The notes under the pieces are model-generated. The model was not told where the DNA came from, did not search any database, and saw nothing but the letters and a program-made list of their open reading frames with translations. The translations under genes and the position numbers were made by a program. A DNA stretch of 64,000 bases from Oscillospiraceae bacterium (lineage in GTDB: Bacteria; Bacillota_A; Clostridia; Oscillospirales; Ruminococcaceae): the NCBI GenBank assembly GCA_017829075.1, contig JAGAJA010000048.1, positions 1-64,000 of the forward strand, read 5' to 3'. Below, in pieces: positions 53,299-62,674 of this stretch. Position 1 is the first letter of the stretch. Each line of letters starts with the position of its first letter.

Positions 53299-53967
53299 GT
53301 GATAGTTCTATCTCCAAGACTTCAAGTTGCTGCGGAGCTGTGCCGGCAGGGAGTCACGATATGTGATGTGGGAACAGACCATGCCTATTTAGCCTGCTGG
53401 CTCGCGCAGAACGGCGCGAAGCAGGTGATAGCCTCCGATGTGCGGGACGGCCCGCTTGAAGCCGCCCGCCGCACGGTGGAGCAGCAGGGAGTACAAAATG
53501 TCACTCTGGCGAAGTCTGACGGACTGGACAGAATCGACTTCGCCGATGATGTGGTGATCGCCGGAATGGGCGGCGAGCTTATCGCACGAATTATTTCCGG
53601 CTGCCGCTTCCTGTCGGAGAACACCCGGTTCGTTCTCCAGCCTATGACAAAGGCTGAGATACTTCGCCGGGAGCTGTATTCCGGAGGCTTCGAGATAATC
53701 GAGGAGCGCACCGCCAAAGAAGGAAAGCGGCTTTATACCGTCATGCTGGTGAAATACACCGGGGTGAAGTCCGAGCCGGACGAGCTTTTCTGCCGCTGCG
53801 GTAAGATAACCGACCCGGAAATGCTGCGGCATATCGCAGAGAAGCTGCAAAAAAACGCGTCGGGAATGGAAAAGTCGGAGAAGCCCGGCGGCGGATCGCA
53901 GCCCGCAAAGCTGCGCGTTCTTGCGGAAAAGATACTTGCAAGAGCGTCAGAATTTGAACAACACTGA
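53299..53967 (+). CDS. trmK: tRNA (adenine-N1) methyltransferase TrmK
   Basis: 222 residues with a GTG start at 53299. LSPRLQVAAELC, the SAM motif CDVGTDHAYLACWL (about 22-35) and VVIAGMGGELIARII (GMGG at 89-92) define the TrmK (YqfN) family, which methylates A22 of tRNA. The C-terminus is charged. It has no strong ribosome site and is probably translated by coupling with the previous gene. The trmK-nif3 order is the conserved Firmicute arrangement. Confidence 0.9.
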   Translation: MIVLSPRLQVAAELCRQGVTICDVGTDHAYLACWLAQNGAKQVIASDVRDGPLEAARRTVEQQGVQNVTLAKSDGLDRIDFADDVVIAGMGGELIARIISGCRFLSENTRFVLQPMTKAEILRRELYSGGFEIIEERTAKEGKRLYTVMLVKYTGVKSEPDELFCRCGKITDPEMLRHIAEKLQKNASGMEKSEKPGGGSQPAKLRVLAEKILARASEFEQH

Positions 53968-53982
53968 ACAGGGGGTATCATT

Positions 53983-54759
53983 ATGTCAGTAACAGTTGGA
54001 GAGGTGCTGAATTATTTCAACACTATCGCGCCGCTGAGTACAGCAGAAAGCTATGATAACGTAGGGCTTCTCACCGGAGACGCCTCCGCTGTGATAACGG
54101 GTGCTGCCACCTGTCTGGATATTACAGAAGAAATAATAGACGAGGCAGTTTCCAAAAACGCAAACCTTATCATTTCTCATCACCCGGTTATATTTCAGCC
54201 GATGAAAAGAATTATGGCTGAAAGCCCGGTGTATAAGCTTATCCGCAACGGCATCAGCGCGATCGCGCTACATACTAATTTCGATATGAGCGAGGGCGGC
54301 GTTAATGACGCGCTATTAGAGCTTCTCGGCTGGGAAAGCTGCGGAGTTATCGAACAAACCCAGCCAAACGGTCTTGGGGTAGGCGCAGTGGTGGATCTTC
54401 CGCTTGGGTTCACCGCAAAGGCACTCGCGGAGCACTGCAAAAAGTCCCTCGACCTTGAAAGTGCGAAATACTGCGAGGGAGATGTTCACGCTATCACCCG
54501 GATAGGCGTATGCTCCGGCTCCGGCAGCGATTTGCTCCAGAAGGCGAAAGCTCTCGGCTGTCAGGCGCTTGTCACCGGCGACGTTAAGCACTCAGTCTGG
54601 GTTGAAGCGCACAACTGCGGCATGGCGCTGATAGACGCAGGGCATTACGGCACTGAGAAGTGCGCCAGCCACCGCATTGCGGCTCTGCTCAGCCGCGCAT
54701 TTCCGGAGATCCCGGTGTTTGCTGCGGAATCCGAGAAAGAGCCTTGCGGCTATGTATAA
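53983..54759 (+). CDS. Nif3-like dinuclear metal-centre protein (YqfO)
   Basis: 258 residues, ATG with AGGGGG upstream. LTGDASAVITGAATCLDITE, NLIISHHPVIFQPMKRI with metal ligands H66 and H67, ALHTNFDMSEGGVNDAL and DAGHYGTEK are the Nif3/GTP-cyclohydrolase-I-type-2 signatures. The protein is the short form without the central PII-like insert. The cellular function is not settled. It is paired with trmK. Confidence 0.9.
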   Translation: MSVTVGEVLNYFNTIAPLSTAESYDNVGLLTGDASAVITGAATCLDITEEIIDEAVSKNANLIISHHPVIFQPMKRIMAESPVYKLIRNGISAIALHTNFDMSEGGVNDALLELLGWESCGVIEQTQPNGLGVGAVVDLPLGFTAKALAEHCKKSLDLESAKYCEGDVHAITRIGVCSGSGSDLLQKAKALGCQALVTGDVKHSVWVEAHNCGMALIDAGHYGTEKCASHRIAALLSRAFPEIPVFAAESEKEPCGYV

Positions 54760-54773
54760 TGTATAATAAAGAA

Positions 54774-54854
54774 ACGCTGATTAAATCAAATTCGAACCGC
54801 TCAATTGCGCTAACTCATGGGTCTGAATTTGATACGCTTCGCTATAATCAGCGT
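54774..54854. repeat. 81-bp palindromic element between nif3 and rqcH
   Basis: ACGCTGATTA (54774-54783) pairs with TAATCAGCGT (54845-54854), and ATCAAATTC (54785-54793) pairs with GAATTTGAT (54825-54833), with an 11-base bulge on the right arm. It has no T-run. It could be a MITE-like insertion or an RNA processing hairpin. Confidence 0.65.
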
Positions 54855-54892
54855 GTCCATAAAATCTGATCTGTCAGGGAGGAGGGGTAGTC

Positions 54893-56647
54893 TTGTCGCT
54901 TGACGGTGCGTTTCTTCATATAGTAACAAACGAGCTTCAGCCGCTTGTCGGCGCGCGGGTGGACAAGGTTTATCAGCCCTCCCGTGAGGAAATAGTTGTG
55001 TCGCTGCGGACATTCCGGGACGGCGGCAAGAAAATCGTGCTGTCCGCTAACAGCGTCAGCGCGCGGATAAACCTCACCGAAGCTGCGTTCGAAAATCCCC
55101 AGCAGCCGCCGATGTTCTGTATGCTTCTGCGTAAGCATCTCGGTGGCGGAAAGCTTATCGGGATACGTCAGGACGGGCTGGAGCGCATAGTATTTCTTGA
55201 TTTTGAATGCACCAACGAGATAGGCGATATCGTCACGAATACCCTTATAGCGGAGATTATGGGACGTCATAGCAATATAATTCTTGTCCGTGACGGCAGA
55301 GTTATCGACAGCATAAAGCGCGTGACCGATGACATTTCCTCGGTGCGCAGAGTGCTTCCGGGCATTCAGTACGAAGCCCCGCCCCGGCAGGAGCGGCTTT
55401 GCCTGCTGGATTGCGAGCCGCAGCAGGTGCTTGAAGCCATCGAGGGTTCTCCGGAGCGGCTTTGCAAAAAGCTTTCCGCAGTGTTGGAGGGAGTTTCCCC
55501 GGTACTGACTAGGGAGATGGCTTACTACTGCGCGAAAAACACCGATATTGCCTGCAATGAACTTTCCGACAGCGGAAAGGACAGGCTGAGGTTCATTCTG
55601 AATAAGATAAAAACTGCGATATCCGGCGGCGAGTGCGAATTCACGGTGATTTCAGAGCTTTCCGGCAGGAAAAAGGATTTCTGCTTCATCAATATCGAGC
55701 AGTATTCCACCGCCATGCTGATAACTCACTGCGACAGCGCAAACGGGCTTCTGGACGGATTTTTTGCCAACACTGACCGCTCCGAGCGCACCCGTCAGCG
55801 GGCACACGACCTGCTTAAGCTGCTGATGAACAGCTATGAGAGGGTATCCCGAAAGCTGGAATTGCAGAAAAAGGAGCTTGCAGAATGCGGCGAGCGGGAG
55901 GTTTTCCGAGTCTGTGGCGACCTCATCAACACGAATATCTGGCGGCTGGAAAAGGGTCAGAGCAAGGCGGAGCTGGAGGATTTCTACACCGGAGAGGTGC
56001 GGGAAATTCAGCTTGATCCGCGGCTCACACCGGCGCAGAACGCCCAGAAATACTACAACGAATACCGCAAGCTGGACACCGCCGAAAAGAAGCTGACTGA
56101 GCTTATCGCAAAGGGTCAGCAGGAGCTTGTCTACATCGACAGCGTATTTGACGCGGCGAGCCGTACAGAAAGCGAAGCAGACCTCGCGGAGATACGCAGG
56201 GAGCTGCGGGAGCAGGGCTACCTCAAGGGCGGTGTCAAGCCGGACGAGAGGGTGAAAAAGACCTCCGAGCCGCTGAAATTCCGTTCCACCGAGGGCTTTG
56301 AGATACTTGTCGGCAGGAATAACCGGCAGAACGATCAGCTTACCCTCAAAACTGCGAAAGCCGCCGATATTTGGCTGCACACGCAGGGCATCGCGGGTTC
56401 TCATGTCATAATCCGCACCGAGGGAAAGCAGCCCGGCGAAAAGACCTTGTTCGAAGCCGCGCAACTTGCCGCGTTCCACTCAAAGGGGCGGGCTTCGGCG
56501 CAGGTGCCGGTGGATTACACGGCGGTGAAATTCGTGAAGAAGCCCGCGGGCGCAAAGCCGGGAATGGTCATCTTCACGAACAACAAAACGCTGTTTGTCG
56601 CCCCGGACGAGGAGCTTGTGAATTCGTTGAAAAAAGACGCAAAATAA
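54893..56647 (+). CDS. rqcH: Ribosome quality control protein RqcH (NFACT family)
   Basis: 584 residues, TTG start after GGGAGGAGGGG. LDGAFLHIVTNELQPLVGAR, DKVYQPSREEIVVSL, EIMGRHSNIILV and the C-terminal NFACT-R part (STEGFEILVGRNNRQNDQLT, DIWLHTQGIAGSHVIIRTEG) are all present. RqcH binds 60S/50S-peptidyl-tRNA complexes and adds Ala tails for degradation of stalled products; it was formerly annotated as a fibronectin-binding protein. With ssrA 2 kb away, the window holds both bacterial ribosome-rescue tagging routes. Confidence 0.92.
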   Translation: MSLDGAFLHIVTNELQPLVGARVDKVYQPSREEIVVSLRTFRDGGKKIVLSANSVSARINLTEAAFENPQQPPMFCMLLRKHLGGGKLIGIRQDGLERIVFLDFECTNEIGDIVTNTLIAEIMGRHSNIILVRDGRVIDSIKRVTDDISSVRRVLPGIQYEAPPRQERLCLLDCEPQQVLEAIEGSPERLCKKLSAVLEGVSPVLTREMAYYCAKNTDIACNELSDSGKDRLRFILNKIKTAISGGECEFTVISELSGRKKDFCFINIEQYSTAMLITHCDSANGLLDGFFANTDRSERTRQRAHDLLKLLMNSYERVSRKLELQKKELAECGEREVFRVCGDLINTNIWRLEKGQSKAELEDFYTGEVREIQLDPRLTPAQNAQKYYNEYRKLDTAEKKLTELIAKGQQELVYIDSVFDAASRTESEADLAEIRRELREQGYLKGGVKPDERVKKTSEPLKFRSTEGFEILVGRNNRQNDQLTLKTAKAADIWLHTQGIAGSHVIIRTEGKQPGEKTLFEAAQLAAFHSKGRASAQVPVDYTAVKFVKKPAGAKPGMVIFTNNKTLFVAPDEELVNSLKKDAK

Positions 56648-56695
56648 CGCAGAATTGCGTAAATATATTCGACAAAAGGAAAGGACTTAATTGCA

Positions 56696-59329
56696 ATGAG
56701 AAAGGAACTTGCAAAGACCTACGCCCCGAAGGAATTCGAGGATCGTATCTATCATAACTGGGAGGAAAAGGGCTACTTCCATGCGGAAATAGACCCCAAG
56801 AAGAAGCCCTATACTATCGTTATCCCCCCGCCCAACATCACCGGACAGCTCCACATGGGACACGCACTGGACAACACATTACAGGATATTCTTATCCGCT
56901 GGAGAAGAATGCAGGGCTATTCCGCGCTGTGGCTTCCCGGAACAGACCACGCCTCTATCGCGACAGAAGCAAAGATCGTCGGCAAGATGAAGGAAGAGGG
57001 TCTTACCAAGGAGCAGATAGGCAGAGAGGAATTCCTGAAGCGCGCATGGGACTGGAAGCGCGTTTACGGCGGCAGGATAGTTGAGCAGCTCAAGAAACTG
57101 GGAAGCTCCTGCGACTGGGAGAGAGAACGCTTCACACTGGACGAGGGCTGTTCCAGAGCCGTTCAGAAGGTGTTCATGGATCTCTACAATAAGGGTCTTA
57201 TCTATCACGGCGTAAGAATGATTAACTGGTGCCCTAACTGCCGCACCTCTATCTCTGATATCGAGTGCGAATACGAGGAGCAGGACGGATTTTTCTGGCA
57301 CATCAACTATCCGCTCTCCGATGGCAGCGGATTTGTTCAGATAGCCACCACCCGTCCGGAAACTCTGCTGGGTGACTCCGCGCTGGCGGTAAATCCTGCG
57401 GACGAGCGTTATAAGAACATCGTAGGCAAAATGGTGAAGCTCCCCCTCACCGACCGTGAAATTCCTGTTATTGCGGACGAATATGTTGATATGGAATTCG
57501 GTACCGGCGTAGTTAAGATCACCCCGGCTCACGACCCCAACGACTTCATGGTAGGTCAGCGGCACAATCTTCCGGTCATCTCCATGATGAACGACGACGC
57601 TACGATAAGCGCAGACGTAGGCGGAAAGTACGCTGGAATGGATCGCTACGAGGCGAGAAAGGCAATGGTAGCCGACCTTGAAGCGCAGGGACTTCTTGTT
57701 AAGGTAGAGCCGCACAAGCACAATGTCGGCTGCTGCCAGCGCTGCGGAACTACCGTTGAGCCGAGAGCTTCCCTCCAGTGGTTCGTTTCGATGAAGGAGC
57801 TTGCAAAGCCCGCTATCGACGTTGTAAAGAGCGGCGAGCTTCGCTATATCCCGAAGCGTTTCGAGAACGGATATCTCTACTGGATGGAGAATATCCGCGA
57901 CTGGTGCATTTCAAGACAGCTCTGGTGGGGTCACAGAATTCCGGCATACTATTGCCAGAATCCCGCCTGCAATCACACCGAGATATCCCTCGACCCGCTG
58001 ACCGTCTGCCCGAAGTGCGGCGCTCCGGTAAAGCAGGACGAGGACACCCTCGATACATGGTTCAGCTCCGCGCTTTGGCCGTTCTCAACCCTCGGCTGGC
58101 CGGACAAGACCCCGGAGATGGACTACTTCTATCCTACCTCCACGCTGGTAACAGGCTATGATATTATCCCGTTCTGGGTAGCGAGAATGATATTCTCCGG
58201 TCTGGAGCACACCGGTCAGAAGCCGTTTAAGGACGTGCTTATCCACGGTCTGGTGCGGGACGAGCAGGGACGAAAGATGTCAAAGTCCCTCGGCAACGGC
58301 GTTGACCCGCTGGAGATCATCGACAAGTACGGCGCGGACGCGCTGCGTCTGACCCTTGTCACCGGAAACGCTCCCGGAAACGATATGCGCTGGACGGAAA
58401 CAAAGGTAACCAATTCCAGAAACTTTGCGAACAAGCTGTGGAACGCTTCCAGATATATCCTGATGAATTTGCCGGAGGACTTCGGCGCGCCGGTGCTTCC
58501 GGAGGAGCTTCCTATTGAGGATAAGTGGGTGCTGAGCCTTTACAATGACGTTGTGAAGAACGTTACCGCTAACCTTGAAGCATACGAGCTGGGAATTGCG
58601 GTTCAGAACCTCACCGACTTCATCTGGGACGTATTCTGCGACTGGTATATTGAGCTTACAAAGCCGAGAATTGCCGAGGGCGGAGATACTGCTCTGGCGG
58701 CTCAGAATGTGCTGGTATTCATCATGCAGGGCATATTAAAGCTTCTGCACCCGTTCATGCCGTTCATCACCGAGGAGATATGGCAGTCAATGCCCGGCAC
58801 CGAAACCGAGAGCATCATGATATCCAAGTGGTGCGAGTATGACGAGAAACTGCACTTCGGCGAGGCTGCGGAGGAATTCTCAAGAGTTGTGGGCGCAGTA
58901 AAGGCTATCCGCGTACAGCGCAACGAGCTGAACGTTCCTCCCTCAAAGAAGGTAACGATGACGGTTGAAACCAAGTACACCGGACTGTTCAGTGACTGCC
59001 GGAAGTTCTTTGAGAAGCTTGCCGGGGCGGGTGAATTTACCGTCACCGAAAAGGCAGAAACCGCCGAGGGCATGATGACGGTAGTAACCGACAGCGCGAG
59101 AGTATTTATTCCGATGGGCGAGCTGGTTGACAAGGACAAGGAGCTTGCACGTCTGGACAAGGAAAAGAAAGCCGCTGAAAAGGACATTGAGTTCCTGTCG
59201 AAGAAGCTGAACAACCCCGGCTTCCTTGCGAAAGCTCCGGCGCAGCAGGTGGAAAACGAGCGGGCGAAGCTTGCAAAGGCTGAGGAACGTCTGGCGAAGA
59301 TCAACGCTTCTATCGAGGGTCTTAAGTAA
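56696..59329 (+). CDS. valS: Valyl-tRNA synthetase
   Basis: 877 residues, ATG with AAAGGAAAGG upstream. The class I signatures are HMGH (53-56) in PPPNITGQLHMGHALDN and KMSKS (527-531). The editing domain contains ATTRPETLLGDSALAVNP. A zinc-type CQRCG/CPKCG pair is present, and the C-terminal coiled coil (LDKEKKAAEKDIEFLSKKL) is the ValRS tRNA arm. No T-box leader fits in the 48-bp gap after rqcH, so expression is likely from the operon. Confidence 0.97.
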   Translation: MRKELAKTYAPKEFEDRIYHNWEEKGYFHAEIDPKKKPYTIVIPPPNITGQLHMGHALDNTLQDILIRWRRMQGYSALWLPGTDHASIATEAKIVGKMKEEGLTKEQIGREEFLKRAWDWKRVYGGRIVEQLKKLGSSCDWERERFTLDEGCSRAVQKVFMDLYNKGLIYHGVRMINWCPNCRTSISDIECEYEEQDGFFWHINYPLSDGSGFVQIATTRPETLLGDSALAVNPADERYKNIVGKMVKLPLTDREIPVIADEYVDMEFGTGVVKITPAHDPNDFMVGQRHNLPVISMMNDDATISADVGGKYAGMDRYEARKAMVADLEAQGLLVKVEPHKHNVGCCQRCGTTVEPRASLQWFVSMKELAKPAIDVVKSGELRYIPKRFENGYLYWMENIRDWCISRQLWWGHRIPAYYCQNPACNHTEISLDPLTVCPKCGAPVKQDEDTLDTWFSSALWPFSTLGWPDKTPEMDYFYPTSTLVTGYDIIPFWVARMIFSGLEHTGQKPFKDVLIHGLVRDEQGRKMSKSLGNGVDPLEIIDKYGADALRLTLVTGNAPGNDMRWTETKVTNSRNFANKLWNASRYILMNLPEDFGAPVLPEELPIEDKWVLSLYNDVVKNVTANLEAYELGIAVQNLTDFIWDVFCDWYIELTKPRIAEGGDTALAAQNVLVFIMQGILKLLHPFMPFITEEIWQSMPGTETESIMISKWCEYDEKLHFGEAAEEFSRVVGAVKAIRVQRNELNVPPSKKVTMTVETKYTGLFSDCRKFFEKLAGAGEFTVTEKAETAEGMMTVVTDSARVFIPMGELVDKDKELARLDKEKKAAEKDIEFLSKKLNNPGFLAKAPAQQVENERAKLAKAEERLAKINASIEGLK

Positions 59330-59829
59330 TGACTGTCCGCAATATGCGCGGGTCAGACGAAGCCGAGGTGGGCAGGCTGTATGTCAGAAGCTGGCAGGAG
59401 GGGTACAAAGGACTTCTTCCGCAGGCTTATCTTGACGGGCTTGACCCGCGGCGCTGGAACAGCAAATTCACTGATCTTCCCGGCAGCTTCGTCATAATGG
59501 ACGGCGACATAATAGCCGGACATTCCTGCGCACGTCCGGCGGCTGACGAGGCAATGCCCGGCTGGGGCGAGGTCTGGACGCTGTATGTCCTGCCGGAATA
59601 CTGGGGGCGCGGCTTCGGCAGGGCGCTGCTGGACAATTCCGTGAGCTGGCTGAATGTGCAGGGCTTTGACAATGTATATCTGTGGGCTTTGGAAACCAAC
59701 CTCCGCGCCCGAAGATTTTATGAAAGAAACGGCTTTACTGCCTGCTCTGATACTCTTATCTGCGAGGTCGGAGGGGCGGAAGTAAAAGACATCAGATACG
59801 TTAAAAGGGGGCAGTCATGGCAAAAATGA
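59329..59829 (+). CDS. GNAT family N-acetyltransferase
   Basis: 166 residues. The ATG shares its A with the valS stop codon, so translation is coupled. VGRLYVRSWQEGYKGLLPQA, VWTLYVLPEYWGRGFGRALL (acetyl-CoA pyrophosphate loop) and NLRARRFYERNGF are GNAT motifs. The substrate is unknown. The 3' end overlaps the next gene by 13 bp. Confidence 0.9.
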   Translation: MTVRNMRGSDEAEVGRLYVRSWQEGYKGLLPQAYLDGLDPRRWNSKFTDLPGSFVIMDGDIIAGHSCARPAADEAMPGWGEVWTLYVLPEYWGRGFGRALLDNSVSWLNVQGFDNVYLWALETNLRARRFYERNGFTACSDTLICEVGGAEVKDIRYVKRGQSWQK

Positions 59830-60722
59830 CGCTTGTGGTTCTGGCGGCGGGCATGGGAACCCGGTTCGGCGACAGAATAAAGCAGCTTGAACCGCTGGGG
59901 CCTGCCGGCGAGCTGTTGATAGACTATTCGGTTTATGACGCTATCCGGGCGGGATTTGACAGAGTGCTGTTCATTATCCGCCGGGATATTGAGGAGCTTT
60001 TCAGGTCAACTATCGGCGCACGGGTGGAGAAGAGGATCAAGACTGACTATGTGTTCCAGTCCACTGACCAGCTTCCCTGCCGCTGCGTGGATTTTCCGGA
60101 CAGGACAAAGCCGTGGGGTACTGCGCAGGCGCTGTACTGCTGCCGTGACGCGCTTCATGAGCCTTTTGCGATAGTGAACGCCGATGATTTTTACGGCAGG
60201 GACGCATTTCTGCGGCTGGGAGAGTTCCTCAGAAGCTTCACTGCGGACGCCTGCTCCGTGGGATTTCTGCTGAAAAACACCCTGTCGGACTACGGCACGG
60301 TGAACCGCGGAGTGTGCAGAACAAATTCCGCGGGACTGCTCACGAGCGTTGAGGAAACCAAGAAAATAGCGCGGGGAGAGGACGGCGTTATCTCCGGAGA
60401 TTTCTGCGGAGAAAAGCGGATTCTCGGAGAAAACGACACCGTTTCCATGAGTATGTGGGGATTTGGCGCGGAGTTCATGCCCCGGCTTTCCCGTCAGCTT
60501 GTCGCGTTCCTTGAAAAGCTTCCTGCAAACGAGCTGAAAGCGGAGCTTACAATCGCGGACGCCGTGGACGCCGAAATAAACGGCAGCGGATTTAAGGTAC
60601 AGAATTTAGCAACGGACAGCCGATGGTTCGGCATAACCTATGAAGCGGACGCGGCTTTGGCGCGGGAAACGCTGAAAAACAGCGTCAGCGCCGGAGTTTA
60701 CACCTCGCCGCTGTGGGACTGA
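59817..60722 (+). CDS. Nucleotidyltransferase-like protein
   Basis: 301 residues. VVLAAGMGTRFGDRIKQLEP is the sugar-nucleotidyltransferase signature, and PWGTAQALYCCRD and AIVNADDFYGRDAF (NADD metal site) follow. It resembles NDP-sugar pyrophosphorylases but lacks recognisable subfamily features; the substrate is unknown. It overlaps the acetyltransferase gene, so the two may act in one small pathway. Confidence 0.85.
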   Translation: MAKMTLVVLAAGMGTRFGDRIKQLEPLGPAGELLIDYSVYDAIRAGFDRVLFIIRRDIEELFRSTIGARVEKRIKTDYVFQSTDQLPCRCVDFPDRTKPWGTAQALYCCRDALHEPFAIVNADDFYGRDAFLRLGEFLRSFTADACSVGFLLKNTLSDYGTVNRGVCRTNSAGLLTSVEETKKIARGEDGVISGDFCGEKRILGENDTVSMSMWGFGAEFMPRLSRQLVAFLEKLPANELKAELTIADAVDAEINGSGFKVQNLATDSRWFGITYEADAALARETLKNSVSAGVYTSPLWD

Positions 60723-60751
60723 GTATATCAAGATAGTCAGGAGCTGCCATT

Positions 60752-61882
60752 ATGATAATTGTTCCGATAGATAATGTCACCGAAGGAATGGTGCTTGCAA
60801 AGGACGTAGCCTCTACCTCGGCAAGAGATTATAAGACCCTGCTGATGAAAGGCACGACCATTACTTCGAATATGATAACCCTGCTGAAAAGCAAGGGAAT
60901 AAAGAATATCACCGTCAAGGGAGAGGATACTCATGAGGCTGAGCCGAAGTCTGTGCAGCAGCCGCTGGAGAATATCTCCCGTGCGGAGGCGGCGGAGCTG
61001 ATAAAGAACCAGCATATCGGAAGGGCTCTGAGCGAGCTTAACTCTGTGTTTGAGCACAACGGGGAAATAAAAGAGCTGTCCCAGAAAGCGATTGAGCAGG
61101 TGGACAGTATTGCGGACGATATTCTTGTGGATATCGGCAACGATTCCTCCTATCTCGGAAATCAGATGATCGCGCTCCAGAACTATGACGACTATACCTA
61201 CAAGCACTGTCTGCGTGTGGCGATGCTCTCCACCAGCATTGCGAACGAGCTTCACATGGCGCAGGGAGATATCAAGGAGGTCATAGTTGCGGCGCTTCTG
61301 CACGATATCGGAAAGTCCAACATAGACCATGAGATCATCGTAAAGCCCGGCAAGCTGACCGATGATGAGTTCGAGAAGATAAAGCAGCACCCCTATATCG
61401 GCTATCAGATACTGAAAAACACCGGTGGATACAGCGCTAATGTAATGTCCGGAGTTCTGTTCCATCAGGAAAAGTTTGACGGTACAGGATATCCCACCGG
61501 GCTTGCAGGAAAGAAGATCCCGCTGATCGCGAGGATTCTGACAGTAGCCGATGTGTTTGACGCGCTTACCTCCAACCGTCCCTACCGCCGTCCGTGGTCG
61601 GTGGCGGAAACGGAGGAATATATGCTGGGCGGCTGCGGCATTCACTTTGATTATGACGTTACGGCGGCATTCCTGCGTTCGTTCAATCCTTATCCTGTGG
61701 GGACTATGGTTTCCCTGTCGGACGGCAGACATGGCGTGGTGATAAGTCACAATTCCAACGTCCTGCGGCCTGTGGTGAGAATTCACGGTGTAGGCGCGGG
61801 CGAAGAAATAGACCTCAGCAATGACTTCCGCTTCCTGTCGCTGATGATTACAGGAATTTACAGCGGAAATTATGCAGTATAA
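60752..61882 (+). CDS. HD-GYP domain cyclic-di-GMP phosphodiesterase
   Basis: 376 residues, ATG after CAGGAG. The N-terminal ~100 residues (VTEGMVLAKDVASTSARDYK) are a DUF3391-like sensory part. The HD-GYP domain has H184-D185 in ALLHDIGKSNIDHE, HPYIGYQIL, and HQEKFDGTGYPTGLAGKKIP followed by RILTVADVFDALTSNRPYR. The full metal and GYP motifs are intact (GTGYP). It should degrade c-di-GMP. A C-terminal extension of about 60 residues is PilZ-like in look but unproven. Confidence 0.92.
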   Translation: MIIVPIDNVTEGMVLAKDVASTSARDYKTLLMKGTTITSNMITLLKSKGIKNITVKGEDTHEAEPKSVQQPLENISRAEAAELIKNQHIGRALSELNSVFEHNGEIKELSQKAIEQVDSIADDILVDIGNDSSYLGNQMIALQNYDDYTYKHCLRVAMLSTSIANELHMAQGDIKEVIVAALLHDIGKSNIDHEIIVKPGKLTDDEFEKIKQHPYIGYQILKNTGGYSANVMSGVLFHQEKFDGTGYPTGLAGKKIPLIARILTVADVFDALTSNRPYRRPWSVAETEEYMLGGCGIHFDYDVTAAFLRSFNPYPVGTMVSLSDGRHGVVISHNSNVLRPVVRIHGVGAGEEIDLSNDFRFLSLMITGIYSGNYAV

Positions 61883-61899
61883 GTAAAGGAGAAACTAAA

Positions 61900-62373
61900 A
61901 TGGTAGTAATTGAACTTGCAAACGGAAAAGAGATCAAGCTGGAGCTTTATCCGGATAAGGCTCCGATCACAGTGGAGAATTTCCTGAAGCTGGTAAACGA
62001 GGGCTTCTACAACGGACTTATCTTCCACCGTGTAATCAAGGACTTCATGATACAGGGCGGCGACCCGCAGGGAACCGGAATGGGCGGCGCCAAGGACAAG
62101 ATCAAGGGTGAATTCCTGATGAACGGCGTGCCCAACGATATCCGCCACGAGCGCGGAGTAATTTCAATGGCAAGGGCGCAGAACCCCAACTCCGCAAGCT
62201 CCCAGTTCTTCATCGTCCACAAGGATTCTTTCTTCCTTGACGGACAGTATGCGGCATTCGGCAAGGTTGTCGAGGGTATGGACGCGGTTGACGAGATCGC
62301 AAATGTCAAGACCGACTTCAACGACAGACCTCTCAACGATGTTGCGATGAAGCGCGTTTATATCGCAGAATGA
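61900..62373 (+). CDS. Cyclophilin-type peptidyl-prolyl isomerase
   Basis: 157 residues, ATG with AAAGGAG upstream. IFHRVIKDFMIQGGDPQGTG holds the catalytic Arg44 and Phe/Gln positions; SMARAQNPNSASSQFFIVHK and AFGKVVEGMDAVDEIA complete the fold. There is no signal peptide, so it acts in the cytoplasm as a folding helper. A terminator follows. Confidence 0.95.
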   Translation: MVVIELANGKEIKLELYPDKAPITVENFLKLVNEGFYNGLIFHRVIKDFMIQGGDPQGTGMGGAKDKIKGEFLMNGVPNDIRHERGVISMARAQNPNSASSQFFIVHKDSFFLDGQYAAFGKVVEGMDAVDEIANVKTDFNDRPLNDVAMKRVYIAE

Positions 62374-62382
62374 TAATATTGC

Positions 62383-62444
62383 ACGGCTGAGCGTTTGTCT
62401 GGCAGGAAATCTTTACCTGCTAAGGGAGTTCAGCCGTATTTTTT
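62383..62444 (+). terminator. Terminator after the cyclophilin gene
   Basis: ACGGCTGA (62383-62390) pairs with TCAGCCGT (62430-62437), with an inner GCAGG/CCTGC stem, followed by ATTTTTT. Confidence 0.8.
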
Positions 62445-62541
62445 GCACGATTTTTTGTGTATTTTTACTATATCAGGGGAATAAATAAAGCATATTTTGT
62501 CCATAATCCGGGTAATAATTCACTTTTCGCCGCTGTTGCTA

Positions 62542-62570
62542 TTGACAAAATCGCCATTTTATAGTATCAT
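62542..62570 (+). promoter_or_regulatory. Promoter of the polysaccharide deacetylase gene
   Basis: TTGACA (62542-62547), 17-bp spacer, TATCAT (62565-62570), about 105 bp before the chosen start. Confidence 0.75.
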
Positions 62571-62674
62571 AAAAGAATAGGAATACAGGCAGCTTTTTTG
62601 TCGTCTGTACATTATGAAGATGACTCGTACATCATGGTTTTATGGGTGCGCTTCAGGATAAAAGAGGTCTGAAA

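Noticed and set aside
55652..56479. 275-codon minus-strand frame inside rqcH
   Set aside because: Shadow of the RqcH frame in GC-rich DNA.
56648..56695. T-box leader before valS
   Set aside because: The gap to rqcH is only 48 bases, too short for a T-box, and no T-box motif is visible.
60737..61786. 349-codon minus-strand frame opposite the HD-GYP gene
   Set aside because: The plus-strand protein has all HD-GYP motifs; the minus frame is its shadow.
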